Origin: Nocardia macrotermitis
Lineage (GTDB): Bacteria > Actinomycetota > Actinomycetes > Mycobacteriales > Mycobacteriaceae
DNA length: 64,000 nt
Assembly (NCBI RefSeq): GCF_009604405.1
Contig: NZ_WEGK01000003.1
Coordinates: forward strand, 310,001-374,000
Direction of reading: 5' to 3'
The position numbers and the translations under genes are program-made. Positions 1 through 9,079 of this stretch are shown one piece after another. Numbering within the stretch: the first letter of the stretch is position 1; each line of letters begins with the position of its first letter. A model generated the notes under the pieces. That model had not been told where the DNA came from. It did not search any database and saw only the letters and a program-made list of their open reading frames with translations.

Positions 1-823
1 CTTCTACACGCACGGCGATTTCTTCGAGGAGATCGCGAAATACCGTGCGGGACGGCGTCGTTGGGCCACGATCGTGCGCGAGCGATACGGCGCGACCAAG
101 GACAAGGCGTCGATGTTCCGGTTCGGCTGTGTATCGGGCGGCGCCTCGCTGTACGCGCCGCAGGCGCAGAACAATCTGGTCCGAATCGCTTACGAGGCAA
201 TGGCTTCGGTGCTGGGCGGGGTGCAGTCGATGTTCACCGCGGCCTGGGACGAGCCGTTCGCGCTGCCCAGCGAGGAATCCGCGACGCTGGCGCTGCGCAC
301 CCAGCAGATCCTGGCCTACGAGACCGGCGTGACCCGGGTCGCGGATCCGCTCGGCGGCTCGTACTTCGTCGAGGCGCTGACCGACGAGACCGAGGCGCGC
401 ATCGTCGAGATCATGGCCGATCTGGATCAGCACGGCGGCATGGTGCGCTGCATCGAGGACGGTTATCTACAGGGCCTCATTGCCGACGAGGCATACAAAG
501 CGCATCAGGAGATCGAATCGGGCGAGCGTCCGGTGGTCGGGGTGAACCGGTTCGTCTCCGACGAGCCCGCGCCCGATATCGGCACCTACGAACTCGATGC
601 GCAGGGCCGCGAGGTGCAGTTGCAACGCCTGGCCAAGGTCAAGGCCGAAAGGGATTCCGCCGCAGTGGAATCCACGCTGGCCGCGCTGTCGCGCGCCGCC
701 GAGGGAGACGAGAATCTGATGGACCGCCTGATCGACTGTGCCAACGCCTACTGCACGGTCGGGGAGATGACCGCCGCGCTGAAGTCGGTGTGGGGCGAAT
801 TCCAGCAGCCGGTGGTGTTCTGA
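1..823 (+). CDS. B12-dependent acyl-CoA mutase, large subunit, C-terminal part (partial)
   Basis: The reading frame is open from base 2 with no start codon, so the 5' end lies outside the window. About 270 C-terminal residues are visible and match the TIM-barrel subunit of methylmalonyl-CoA-type mutases (GCVSGGASLYAPQAQNN, then DPLGGSYFVEALT). There is no B12-binding domain on this chain. That domain is encoded by the next gene, which overlaps it by one base (TGATG). Split large and small subunits are typical of isobutyryl-CoA or 2-hydroxyisobutyryl-CoA mutases and archaeal-type methylmalonyl-CoA mutases. The residues that set substrate choice lie upstream, so the substrate is unknown. The reaction is a radical carbon-skeleton isomerisation of an acyl-CoA. 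Confidence 0.85.
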   Translation, partial: FYTHGDFFEEIAKYRAGRRRWATIVRERYGATKDKASMFRFGCVSGGASLYAPQAQNNLVRIAYEAMASVLGGVQSMFTAAWDEPFALPSEESATLALRTQQILAYETGVTRVADPLGGSYFVEALTDETEARIVEIMADLDQHGGMVRCIEDGYLQGLIADEAYKAHQEIESGERPVVGVNRFVSDEPAPDIGTYELDAQGREVQLQRLAKVKAERDSAAVESTLAALSRAAEGDENLMDRLIDCANAYCTVGEMTAALKSVWGEFQQPVVF

Positions 824-1224
824 TGACCGCGCGGGTGCTGGTCGCCAAGCCCGGTCTGGACGGACATGATCGCGGCGCGAAGATCGTCGCGCGCACGCTG
901 CGCGACGCGGGATTCGAGGTGATCTACACCGGGATCCGCCAGCGCGTGGAGGACATCGTGTCCATCGCGTTGCAGGAGGATGTGGCCGTGGTCGGGCTGA
1001 GCATCCTGTCCGGCGCGCATCTGGCGCTGACCAAACGAGTGGTGGACGCGCTGCGGGCCGCCGATGCCGGGGATATCGCCGTGGTCGTGGGCGGCACGAT
1101 TCCGCAGGCCGACGTGTCGCGGCTGGAGGAGGCCGGGGCCGCGGCGGTGTTCCCGACCGGTACGGCGCTGGAGGTGCTGGTCACCGAGATCCGCAAACTG
1201 ACCGGCACACCGGCCTCGTCCTGA
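823..1224 (+). CDS. B12-binding small subunit of acyl-CoA mutase
   Basis: A 133-residue stand-alone cobalamin-binding domain. The base-off/His-on signature DGHDRG is at residues 13-18, with His15 as the predicted cobalt ligand, followed by the LSIL and VGGTIP strands of the Rossmann-like fold. Its length and fold match the small subunits of split mutases (IcmB or HcmB type, about 135 residues). The ATG overlaps the stop codon of the large-subunit gene, so the two are probably translationally coupled and form one heteromeric enzyme. Confidence 0.9.
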   Translation: MTARVLVAKPGLDGHDRGAKIVARTLRDAGFEVIYTGIRQRVEDIVSIALQEDVAVVGLSILSGAHLALTKRVVDALRAADAGDIAVVVGGTIPQADVSRLEEAGAAAVFPTGTALEVLVTEIRKLTGTPASS

Positions 1225-1275
1225 ACCCGCTGTCGCCCATCGCGCTGTGAAAGTGCTTGGAACTGGAGGAAATTC

Positions 1276-2232
1276 GTGCGTATCGGAGTGATGATCGGCC
1301 CGGAGAAGGGCGATGCCGCGCGCAAACTCGACCGGATGCTGGCCGATATCGAATGGGCCGAGTCGGCCGGGCTGGACACCGCCTGGATTCCGCAGATACC
1401 CACCGATTTCGACGCGCTGATCACCATCGCGCTGATGGGGCTGAAGACCTCGCGCATCGAATTGGGTACGGCCGTAGTGCCTTTGCAGGCGCAACACCCG
1501 ATCGCCCTTGCCCGGCAGGCGCTTTCGACGCAAGCGGCGGCGAGCGGGCGGTTGGCGCTCGGGGTCGGCCCGTCGCATCACTGGATCGTGCGGGACATGC
1601 TGGGCCTGCCCTACGACAAGCCCGCCGCCTACACCCGCGACTACCTCGATGTGCTGAATCCCGCACTGCGCGGGCCGGGTTCGGTGGATGTCGAGAACGA
1701 GACGTTCACCGTGCACAACCCGCTGGACCTCGGTCCGGTCGCGCCGATTCCGGTGCTGGTGGCCGCGCTGGGACCGGTGATGTTGCGGATCGCGGGGGAG
1801 CGGGCCGACGGCACGGTGCTGTGGATGGCCGACGAACGCGCGATCGCGGACCACATCGCGCCCAAGATCACCAAAGCCGCCGCCGAGGCGGGACGTCCCG
1901 CGCCGCGCATCGTGGCCGGACTGCCGGTGTGCCTGTGCCGTCCGGACGAGGTGGATCAGGCCAAGGAGCGGGCCAACCGGATTCTCGCCGAGGCCGAGGT
2001 GTCGCCGAATTATCAACGGCTGCTGGATCAGGGCGACGCTCGCAATGTCGGCGATATGTGTATCGCCGGGGACGAGGCGGCGATCGCGGCGGGGCTGCGC
2101 AGGTACGCCGAGGCCGGGGCGACGGATGTGTCGGTGCGGCTGCTGCCGATCGGGGACACGCTCGACGAGTTGCGTGCCTCCAAGCGGCGCACCCGCGAGA
2201 TGATCGCCGAGGTCGCCCGGGATTTGCGTTAG
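1276..2232 (+). CDS. LLM-class F420-dependent oxidoreductase
   Basis: A 318-residue luciferase-like monooxygenase-fold protein. The GTG start follows a good GGAGG at 1266-1270. The N-terminus (RIGVMIGPEKGD), the LGTAVVPLQAQHP strand and the GVGPSHHW loop are typical of actinobacterial F420-linked members of the family. Such proteins reduce or oxidise ketones, alcohols or enoyl groups using F420; some paralogues use FMN instead. It lies 51 bp after the mutase subunit and before a CoA transferase, which suggests a redox step on the same CoA-linked substrate. The exact reaction cannot be deduced. Confidence 0.8.
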   Translation: MRIGVMIGPEKGDAARKLDRMLADIEWAESAGLDTAWIPQIPTDFDALITIALMGLKTSRIELGTAVVPLQAQHPIALARQALSTQAAASGRLALGVGPSHHWIVRDMLGLPYDKPAAYTRDYLDVLNPALRGPGSVDVENETFTVHNPLDLGPVAPIPVLVAALGPVMLRIAGERADGTVLWMADERAIADHIAPKITKAAAEAGRPAPRIVAGLPVCLCRPDEVDQAKERANRILAEAEVSPNYQRLLDQGDARNVGDMCIAGDEAAIAAGLRRYAEAGATDVSVRLLPIGDTLDELRASKRRTREMIAEVARDLR

Positions 2233-2303
2233 GTCCTTGCACGGCAAGGGAATTCGGAACGTCGGCGGGATCTCGCGGTGGCGGGGTTCGTGGAGAACGG
2301 GTG

Positions 2304-3392
2304 ATGCGGATGCGAGCGGATGGACGAGTGTCGCCGGAGCCGGATACCGAGGCGACCGGTGGTGGTCCGCTGGCCGGAATCCGGATCCTGGAGGTCGGCA
2401 CCATGCTGGCCGGGCCCTACGCGACCATGATGCTGGCCGATCTGGGGGCGGAGGTGACCAAGCTGGAACCCGCCTCGGGCGAGATCTCGCGGCAGGTCAG
2501 CGATACCTATTTCGCGAGTCTCAATCGCGGAAAGCGCAGTCTGGTCATCGATCTGACCTCGCCGGAGGGGCAGCAGCGGCTGGGGGAGCTGGTCGCGGAA
2601 TCGCATGCGCTGCTGGTGAATCTGAAGCCCTCGGCGATTCGGCGGTTGGGGTTGACCTTCGAGGCGCTGCGTCGGTGGAACGAGCGGATCGTCTGCGTGG
2701 CCATCACCGGGTTCGGGTTGGACGGTGGGGATGATCCGGCGTTCGACTACGTCGTCCAGGCGTCGACCGGGATCGCGGCCATGACCGGGGATCCGGACGG
2801 GCCGCCGACGCTGCCGGGGTACTCCTCCGCGGACAATTCGACCGGTTTGACCGCCGCGTTGGGGCTGCTCGCGCAGATCGTGTCCGGGCGGGGCGGGCAG
2901 GTCGACGTCTCGCTCTACGACGTGATGCTCTCCCAGCTCAACTATCACGCCGCCGCTTACCTGGGGACCGGTGCCGAGCCTCGACGTCGTCCGTTCGGCG
3001 CGCATTCGTATTACGTTCCGGCGCAACTCTTCCCGACTGCCGAGGGGCATCTGGCGCTGTTCATCACGCACGACGGATTCTGGAAGACTTTTGCTGCCGA
3101 GGCCGGGGTCGGCGGTTTCGAGACGATGGCCGAACGTGCTTCCCGCCGTGAGGAAGTGCTCGACGCGGTCACCGCGGCCCTGGCCACCGATACCGCAGCG
3201 GGTTGGCAGAATCGACTGCGGCCCTTGGGGATTCCCGCAGCAGCGGTCCGCACGCTCCCCGAGGCGCTGGCCGCGACCCCGGAAGCGATCATCACCGCGG
3301 GCGATTTCCGGCTGATCCGCAATCCGATCAAGGTCGCCGGGTACGAGCACGTGTACGGCCCGCCCCCGGTGCTGGGCGAAGCCGGTCGCTGA
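2304..3392 (+). CDS. Family III (CaiB/BaiF) CoA transferase
   Basis: A 362-residue protein that moves CoA between carboxylic acids through an aspartyl-CoA intermediate. The N-terminal motif GIRILEVGTMLAGPYATMML and the VDVSLYDVM segment with the predicted catalytic Asp206 are clear. The ATG at 2304 was chosen because GGAGA at 2292-2296 sits 7 bp upstream; a GTG at 2301 and an ATG at 2310 are alternatives. It closes the mutase/LLM cluster, and a strong hairpin terminator follows. A second paralogue is at 27198. The likely role is to activate or recycle an acid in the catabolic pathway. Confidence 0.85.
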   Translation: MRMRADGRVSPEPDTEATGGGPLAGIRILEVGTMLAGPYATMMLADLGAEVTKLEPASGEISRQVSDTYFASLNRGKRSLVIDLTSPEGQQRLGELVAESHALLVNLKPSAIRRLGLTFEALRRWNERIVCVAITGFGLDGGDDPAFDYVVQASTGIAAMTGDPDGPPTLPGYSSADNSTGLTAALGLLAQIVSGRGGQVDVSLYDVMLSQLNYHAAAYLGTGAEPRRRPFGAHSYYVPAQLFPTAEGHLALFITHDGFWKTFAAEAGVGGFETMAERASRREEVLDAVTAALATDTAAGWQNRLRPLGIPAAAVRTLPEALAATPEAIITAGDFRLIRNPIKVAGYEHVYGPPPVLGEAGR

Positions 3393-3538
3393 AAGTCTTT
3401 GTCGTGCAGCTAATTGTGGGAGATTCCGGACGTGTGGCAGCCCGCTTCGGCGGGTGCGACGTGGCGGGTGCGGCGTGGTCCGGCCCGGAGGGTAGAGCAA
3501 TCCGGCGGCGCGACGGGTGAGATTCCCGGCACGCGCGA

Positions 3539-3580
3539 GGCCCCGTGCGGCGGATCGGCTGGGATCCGCCGCACGGGGCC
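3539..3580. terminator. Perfect 18-bp hairpin terminator between convergent genes
   Basis: Arms at 3539-3556 and 3563-3580 are perfect reverse complements and enclose a 6-nt loop (GGCTGG). There is no T-tract, as is common for actinobacterial terminators. The position between the stops of the CoA transferase (+) and the reductase (-) suggests it works in both directions. The rest of 3393-3589 shows nothing gene-like. Confidence 0.75.
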
Positions 3581-3589
3581 GGGCTCGTT

Positions 3590-4642
3590 CTACTCGTAGT
3601 CGACGGTGATGGAGTCGGTATCGGGGATCGCCTGGCAGGTCAGCACGTAGCCTTCGTCGAGTTCGTCGTCGGTGAGGGCGTTGTTCTGCCGCAGCGTCGC
3701 ATGGCCTTTCAGGACCTTGGCCATGCAGGTGGCGCAGTTGCCGGACTCGCAGGAGAAGGGCGGGGTCAGGCCCGCGCGACGGGCGCTCTCCAGCAGGGTT
3801 TCGCCGTCCTTGCGCGGGACCGTCTTCTTCTTGCGGTTCAGGATGATCGTGACCGAACCCTCACCGGCGGGTTTTGCCGGGGCCGTGGGGGTTTCGGGTA
3901 TCGAGGGCGTCACCGCGGGGGTTTCGGCCGTGGGTGTCTCGGGCAGTACCGGCACCGGCGCGCCGAATCGCTCGCTGAAGATCAGACCCGGTCCGGGCAG
4001 GGCCTTCTCGATCATCTCCATGAACGGTTCCGGGCCGCAGATGTAGCTGTCGGCCGCACCGTCGAACCCGACGAATTCGGCGATCGCCTCGGGGGTGAGG
4101 AATCCGCTCGCCGAATCCAGATGCCGGATTACGCTGAGCCGTCCGGGATACTTCGCGGCCAGTTCGGTCAGGGCGGTGTCGAAGATCACCGATTCCGGAT
4201 CGCGGTCCGCGCACAGCAGCCGCACGCGACGTGCGGTGGTGGCCAGGGCGCTCTTGGTCAGCGACAGCACCGGGGTGATACCGCTGCCGCCGCTGAATCC
4301 GAGCAGCGGGACCTGCGTGTCGCGCAGACAGAATCGGCCCGCGGCCTGCGACATCTCCACTTCGTCGCCCTCGACCAGGTTGTCGTGCAGCCAGTTCGAG
4401 ACCGCGCCGCCGGGTACGCGCTTGACCGTGGTCATCAGTTCGCCGTCGGTTTCGGGCGCGCTGGACATCGAGTACGAGCGGAACAGGGTTCGGCCGTCCA
4501 CCTCCACCCGGAACGTGCAGAACTGCCCGGCGCGGTACGTGATCGGCCCTTCGTGCGGGGCCAGCACGAAGGTGCGCGCGTCCGCGCTCTCCTTGCTGAT
4601 CCTGGTGACGGTCGCGCGCTGGAACATCGGTGGTCTCGCCAT
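3590..4642 (-). CDS. KshB-like ferredoxin reductase (FAD, NAD(P)H, 2Fe-2S)
   Basis: A 350-residue one-chain electron-transfer reductase. The domains in order are: FAD-binding with RSYS at 55-58, NAD(P)-binding with GGSGITP at 118-124 and CGPEPF at 202-207, a Pro/Thr-rich linker at about 230-258, and a C-terminal plant-type ferredoxin with Cys298, Cys303, Cys306 and Cys336. This layout matches KshB and HmpX reductases, which pass electrons to Rieske monooxygenases. No oxygenase is adjacent, but Rieske oxygenases at 23040 and 61599 lack their own reductases, so it may serve one or both. Its start is 37 bp from operator copy 4680-4694, shared with the divergent acyl-CoA synthetase. Confidence 0.88.
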   Translation of the reverse strand: MARPPMFQRATVTRISKESADARTFVLAPHEGPITYRAGQFCTFRVEVDGRTLFRSYSMSSAPETDGELMTTVKRVPGGAVSNWLHDNLVEGDEVEMSQAAGRFCLRDTQVPLLGFSGGSGITPVLSLTKSALATTARRVRLLCADRDPESVIFDTALTELAAKYPGRLSVIRHLDSASGFLTPEAIAEFVGFDGAADSYICGPEPFMEMIEKALPGPGLIFSERFGAPVPVLPETPTAETPAVTPSIPETPTAPAKPAGEGSVTIILNRKKKTVPRKDGETLLESARRAGLTPPFSCESGNCATCMAKVLKGHATLRQNNALTDDELDEGYVLTCQAIPDTDSITVDYE

Positions 4643-4679
4643 GAACTACCCTCCTCTGGTATTAAGATTCTAGTATAGA

Positions 4680-4694
4680 GAGAATTAGATTCTC
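4680..4694. promoter_or_regulatory. Operator palindrome GAGAAT-TAG-ATTCTC
   Basis: A perfect 6-bp inverted repeat with a 3-bp spacer, the first of seven matching copies in the window. It lies between the divergent reductase (-) and acyl-CoA synthetase (+) genes. An extra half-site (GATTCT) is present at 4666-4671. The predicted binder is the TetR protein encoded at 13824-14477; this is inferred from the location of the other copies. Confidence 0.75.
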
Positions 4695-4782
4695 ATCAAT
4701 GAGATTGGATGGCTGCGATGGTGGTGTGCACCACTCGGCGCACAGGTCTCCCTGTCGCGCCCTCGCGTGCCGAGGCGTCGTC

Positions 4783-6228
4783 GTGAGCGCGCCGGGTGTC
4801 GCGACGGCGCTGCGGGCCGATCCGGTCGCGTTGGTCTTCGAGGACCGGGAGTACTCGCGGGGTGAGTTGGATCGGCTCGCCGCGGGCCTGGCGGCCGAAC
4901 TTGCCGAGCGCGGGGTGCGGGCGGGGGATCGCGTCGCGCTGATGTCCGGCAATCGGCCGGAGTTCGTGGTCGCGGTGCTGGGGTTGTGGCAGCTGGGCGC
5001 GACGGTGGTGTTGATCAGCCCGTCCTGGAAGCGGACCGAACTCGAGCACGCGCTCATGCTCACCGAACCCGTGCTGGGCGTGGGTGATTCGCCGCTGCTC
5101 GCGGAGATGTTGCCGATGCGGCATCTGGACGAGCCGATAACGCCGCGCACACCCGCTGCCGCACGTCCCGATCCGGCGTCCGACGCGGTACTCGTATTCA
5201 GTTCCGGCACAACGGGTCTGCCCAAGGCCGTGCGGCACACCCATGCCTCGATGGCCGCGGCGGTGCAGCACTGGATCAAGGTGCTCGAGCTGAATTCCTA
5301 TGACCGCCTACAGATTCTCACCCCGCCCTCGCACATCCTGGGTCTGCTGAACATCGTCACCGTGCTTCAAGCCGGGGCGTGGATGCGACTGCATCGACGG
5401 TTCGATCTCGAACGCATGCTCAGCTGTATCGCGCAGGATCGGATCACCATCGAAATGGCCGTTGCGCCAATAGCTCTGGCGTTGGCCGCCCATCCCGAAC
5501 TCGAGTCCTACGATCTGTCCTCGCTGCGGTACATCATGTGGGGTGCGACCCCGGTCGCGGCCGGTGTCGCCGAAACCGTCACCGCGCGAACGGGTGTGCC
5601 CTGGCTGCCCGCCTACGGTGCCAGTGAGCTGCCGGTCATCGCGTGCAGCCCGATCGGCGACGTGCGATTGGACAGCGTCGGCAAGGCCGCGCCCGGGGTG
5701 CGGCTGCGCGCGATCTCGCTGGAGACCCGAGAACCGTTGGGGCCCGGGGAGATCGGTGAGCTCCAGGCGCGGTCGGCGTCGCTCATGGCCGGATATCTTC
5801 CGGACGAGGCGACCGCGAGCGCCTTCGACGACGGCTGGTACCGCACCGGTGATGTCGGCAGTATCGACGCCGACGGCTGGATCCGGCTCACCGATCGATC
5901 CAAGGAGATGATCAAGGTGCGCGGCTTCCAGGTCGCGCCCGCCGAGATCGAGGCCGTGCTGCACGCGCATCCGGGAGTGGGCGACTGCGCGGTGTTCGGG
6001 GTGGCCGATCCGGGCGACGGCGAGGCGATCGTCGCGGCGGTCACCCGGGCCGCCGAGGTCGTCCCGGAGGTCACCGCCGACGAGCTCGCCGCGCTGGTCG
6101 CCGAGCGGCTGGCCGGATACAAGCGGTTGCGTCGCGTGGTCTTCGTATCCGAGATTCCCCGACTGCCGTCGGGCAAGGTGTTGCGCCGAATTCTCAAGGA
6201 GCAGTATGGACGTCAGATACACGAGTGA
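4783..6228 (+). CDS. Acyl-CoA synthetase / AMP-dependent ligase (FadD-like)
   Basis: A 481-residue adenylate-forming enzyme that turns a carboxylic acid, ATP and CoA into an acyl-CoA. It shows the P-loop FSSGTTGLPKAV, YGASE, YRTGDVG and the C-terminal lysine motif PSGKVLRR. The GTG at 4783 is preferred because GAGG lies about 7 bp upstream and the product then begins like family members. An in-frame ATG at 4699 would start only 5 bp after the operator and add 28 unconserved residues. The 3' end overlaps the next acyl-CoA dehydrogenase gene by 23 bp, so the two are co-transcribed. It is the probable entry step for the pathway acid. Confidence 0.85.
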   Translation: MSAPGVATALRADPVALVFEDREYSRGELDRLAAGLAAELAERGVRAGDRVALMSGNRPEFVVAVLGLWQLGATVVLISPSWKRTELEHALMLTEPVLGVGDSPLLAEMLPMRHLDEPITPRTPAAARPDPASDAVLVFSSGTTGLPKAVRHTHASMAAAVQHWIKVLELNSYDRLQILTPPSHILGLLNIVTVLQAGAWMRLHRRFDLERMLSCIAQDRITIEMAVAPIALALAAHPELESYDLSSLRYIMWGATPVAAGVAETVTARTGVPWLPAYGASELPVIACSPIGDVRLDSVGKAAPGVRLRAISLETREPLGPGEIGELQARSASLMAGYLPDEATASAFDDGWYRTGDVGSIDADGWIRLTDRSKEMIKVRGFQVAPAEIEAVLHAHPGVGDCAVFGVADPGDGEAIVAAVTRAAEVVPEVTADELAALVAERLAGYKRLRRVVFVSEIPRLPSGKVLRRILKEQYGRQIHE

Positions 6229-7111
6229 ACAGCGGCAGCTGCGTGACGCCGCCGCGAAACTGGCCGACGATCTGGGACCGGGTTCGGTGCTGGGGCTGGA
6301 CGACCGGGCTCGGCTGAACAGGTTGGAGAACACGGTCGCGCAGACCGGGTGGCGGGCGCTGCGGTCGGACGGGGCCTCCGGTGTCGAGGTCGCGATCGTC
6401 GCGGAGGAGTTCGCGCGCGGCCTGGTCGACGTGCCGTTCCTCGGGCCGGTGCTGGCCGACGACCTGCGTGGGCAGTCCGGGGACGCCGCCGTGCGCTGGA
6501 CCGTCGCGGTGGGCAACCGCGCCATCGACGCCGTCGACGCCGATCGGGTGCTGATCGTGGACGGGCCGCGGCTGCTGGCCGCGGGGGTCGGCGAGGATTC
6601 GCCGAGCGCCGATCTGACCCGTCACGACGCGGCGATCAGCGGTGAACCCGAACCGCTCGGTGAACTCAGCGCCGAACAACTCGGCCACTGGCAGGCGTTG
6701 GCGCTCACCGCGACCAGCGCGGATCTGGTCGGATGTGCCCGGGGCGCACAGGCTCTCGCGGTCGACTACGCGAAAGTGCGTGAGCAGTACGGCAATACGA
6801 TCGGCTCGTACCAGGCAGTCGCGCATCTGCTCGCCGAGAGTCAGGCGCTGATCGAGGGCTGCATCAGCGTGCTGCGGCATGCGGCCTGGGCGGTGGACGA
6901 ACTCACTCCCACCGAAGCCATCCGAGCCGGGCAGATCGCCAAGATCTATTGCGCGCGATCGGCATTGACGGTGTGCGAGACGGCCATTCAGGTGCACGGC
7001 GGCATCGGCAACACCTGGGAATGCCTCGCGCACGTGTATCTGCGTCGCGTGATGACCTCGACGGAACTGTTCCCGGTGCGGTTGGAGGAGATCGACTGTG
7101 GGCTCACGTAA
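6206..7111 (+). CDS. Short acyl-CoA dehydrogenase subunit (pair 1)
   Basis: A 301-residue acyl-CoA dehydrogenase-type protein, much shorter than the usual 380-400. The N-terminal half is reduced and the middle beta domain is weak. The C-terminal helices keep the VREQYGNTIGSYQAVAH and QVHGGIGNTWE motifs that contact FAD. The start ATG has AAGGAG four bases upstream and lies inside the end of the ligase gene. A full-length partner follows at 7216. Adjacent short and long FadE genes in actinobacteria form alpha2beta2 enzymes that oxidise bulky steroid-like acyl-CoAs; this pair fits that pattern. Confidence 0.82.
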   Translation: MDVRYTSEQRQLRDAAAKLADDLGPGSVLGLDDRARLNRLENTVAQTGWRALRSDGASGVEVAIVAEEFARGLVDVPFLGPVLADDLRGQSGDAAVRWTVAVGNRAIDAVDADRVLIVDGPRLLAAGVGEDSPSADLTRHDAAISGEPEPLGELSAEQLGHWQALALTATSADLVGCARGAQALAVDYAKVREQYGNTIGSYQAVAHLLAESQALIEGCISVLRHAAWAVDELTPTEAIRAGQIAKIYCARSALTVCETAIQVHGGIGNTWECLAHVYLRRVMTSTELFPVRLEEIDCGLT

Positions 7112-7215
7112 TTCATTCGGCGCGGCGCAGGTAATCCACTCGACGAGGCGGAACTGTTCGCCGTGCTCTCGAAGGAGATCGGTTGTGAGCTTTGACGATT
7201 CGAAGGAGTGCGGTC

Positions 7216-8304
7216 GTGGACTTTCGTGATTCCCCCGAAGAGGCCGAATTCCGGGCGCGTCTGCGGGACTGGCTGGCCGAGATCGCCGGGCGCTTCCCGA
7301 CCTCGGGCGATGAGTACTGGGCGCGGCAGGGCGAATGGCATCAGGCCCTGTACGCGGCGGGATTCTTCGGCGTGACCTGGCCCCGGGAGTTCGGCGGGCA
7401 GGAGTTGCCGCCGGTGTTCGACGTCATCCTGGACGAGGAACTCGCCATCGCCGGGGCCCCGCCGCGGCCGAGCCTGGGCTATCTGGTGCAGGGTCTGGGG
7501 CGGCACGGCAGCAAGGAATTGCAGCAGCGGTTCCTGCCCGGGATGATCAACGGCACCGAACGCTGGTGCCAGGGGTTCAGCGAACCGGGCGCGGGCTCGG
7601 ATCTGGCCGCGCTGACCACCACCGCCACGCGCGAGGGTGATCACTACGTCATCCACGGGCACAAGATCTGGACCAGCTACTCCGATGTCGCGGACTGGTG
7701 TCTGCTGCTGGCCCGCACCGACTCGGATGTGCCTCGGCACAAAGGGATTTCGGCGTTCATCATCTCGATGCATCAGCCCGGCGTGGAGCAGCGGCCGTTG
7801 CAGATGATCAGCGGCGTCACCCGGGAGTTCGGGCAGGTGCGTTTCGACGGTGCGACCGTGCCCGCCGATCAACTCGTCGGCGAACCCGGTGACGGCTGGA
7901 AGATGGCCATGACCGTGGTCGGGCACGAGCGCGAACCCGCCACCCTCGGATTCGCCGCCCGATACGGAAAGCTGGTGCGCCAGTTGGCATCCCGCGTGGA
8001 CGGGCCGACTCCGCCCGAACTCGCCTGGGCCGCGGTGCAGACCGAGATGCTGCGGCTGCACGTGCGCCGCCGCCTGTCCGAACAGCTCGACGGGGTCACC
8101 CACGGTCCGGACGGATCGCTGGACAAACTGCTCATGACCTGGGTCGATCAGTCGGTCGGACATGCCGCGCTGAGCGTGGGCGGCAGCCGCGATCCCGAAC
8201 TACTCGGTTCCTACATGTACAGCCGGGCGCAGAGCGTCATGGGCGGGACCTCGCAGATTCAGAAGAACATCATCGCCGCACGCATCCTGGGATTGGGAGT
8301 TTGA
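7216..8304 (+). CDS. Acyl-CoA dehydrogenase, full-length subunit (pair 1)
   Basis: A 362-residue acyl-CoA dehydrogenase (alpha,beta-desaturation, FAD). It has WCQGFSEPGAGSDLAAL in the beta domain and MGGTSQIQKNIIAARILGLG at the C-terminus. The GTG at 7216 has AAGGAG 7 bp upstream; an in-frame start at 7192 is possible. The 104 bp separating it from the short partner hold nothing else. The crotonase gene follows one base after its stop, so activation, dehydrogenation and a crotonase step are likely on one transcript. Confidence 0.87.
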   Translation: MDFRDSPEEAEFRARLRDWLAEIAGRFPTSGDEYWARQGEWHQALYAAGFFGVTWPREFGGQELPPVFDVILDEELAIAGAPPRPSLGYLVQGLGRHGSKELQQRFLPGMINGTERWCQGFSEPGAGSDLAALTTTATREGDHYVIHGHKIWTSYSDVADWCLLLARTDSDVPRHKGISAFIISMHQPGVEQRPLQMISGVTREFGQVRFDGATVPADQLVGEPGDGWKMAMTVVGHEREPATLGFAARYGKLVRQLASRVDGPTPPELAWAAVQTEMLRLHVRRRLSEQLDGVTHGPDGSLDKLLMTWVDQSVGHAALSVGGSRDPELLGSYMYSRAQSVMGGTSQIQKNIIAARILGLGV

Positions 8305-8305
8305 C

Positions 8306-9073
8306 ATGTACGACATGCCCGCCGAAATCGACGTTCGCGCCGAGGGACCGGTCCGGATCATCACCCTCAACCGTCCCGACGCGCTCAACGCGGTCAACGA
8401 TTCGCTGCACTCCGGGCTGGCCCGGCTGTGGCCGCAGCTCAGCGCCGACCCGACGGCACGGGTGGCGGTGCTGACCGGCGCCGGTCGCGCGTTCTCCGCG
8501 GGCGGGGATTTCGCGTACCTCGACGAGTTGAGCAACGACCGCGCGTTGCGGGCGAAGTCCATCGCCGACGGTCGCGACATCGTGCTGGGGATGGCGCGCT
8601 GCCGGATTCCGGTGATCGCCGCGGTGAACGGCCCGGCCGTCGGATTGGGTTGCAGCCTGGTCGCTTTGAGCGATCTGGTCTACATCGCCGAGACCGCGTA
8701 CCTGGCCGATCCGCACGTGCAGGTCGGCCTGGTCGCCGCCGACGGTGGCCCGCTCACCTGGCCGCTGCACACCAGCATGCTGCTGGCCAAGGAATACGCC
8801 ATCACCGGTGCGCGCATCCGCGCCGAACAGGCCCGGGAGATGGGTTTGGCCAACCACGTCGTCGCCGATCCGGTCGCCGAGGCCCTGGCCTGCGCCCAGC
8901 GCATCCTCGAACTACCGCAGCAGGCCGTGGAGGCCACCAAGCGCCTGTTCAACATGCAGCTCGAGCACACGGTGTTGCAAACGCTCGACTTCGCCCTCAC
9001 CGCAGAGGATCTCACCTTCCAGAGCGAGGATTTCCGGGCGAATATCGCCAAGCTGACGGCCGCCAAGCGCTGA
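8306..9073 (+). CDS. Crotonase-fold protein without the hydratase glutamates
   Basis: A 255-residue enoyl-CoA hydratase/isomerase superfamily member. The oxyanion-hole elements (AGRAFSAGGDF and GPAVGLG) are kept. The two glutamates used by true hydratases are replaced: Ser in GLGCSL and His in DPHVQVG. An Asp in GLVAADGG may act instead, as in some isomerase or hydrolase branches. It is the last gene of the rightward run that starts at the acyl-CoA synthetase. I would call it a crotonase of uncertain reaction rather than a hydratase. Confidence 0.82.
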   Translation: MYDMPAEIDVRAEGPVRIITLNRPDALNAVNDSLHSGLARLWPQLSADPTARVAVLTGAGRAFSAGGDFAYLDELSNDRALRAKSIADGRDIVLGMARCRIPVIAAVNGPAVGLGCSLVALSDLVYIAETAYLADPHVQVGLVAADGGPLTWPLHTSMLLAKEYAITGARIRAEQAREMGLANHVVADPVAEALACAQRILELPQQAVEATKRLFNMQLEHTVLQTLDFALTAEDLTFQSEDFRANIAKLTAAKR

Positions 9074-9079
9074 GCCGGG

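Noticed and set aside
748..2247. Long open frames antisense to the mutase and LLM genes, and many similar ones elsewhere
   Set aside because: High GC content keeps antisense frames open. They lack ribosome sites and conserved motifs, while the opposite strand encodes clear enzymes.
3590..4642. Assignment as KshB of cholesterol degradation
   Set aside because: The architecture fits, but no KshA, Kst or Hsa genes are in the window, so the specific steroid role is not supported.
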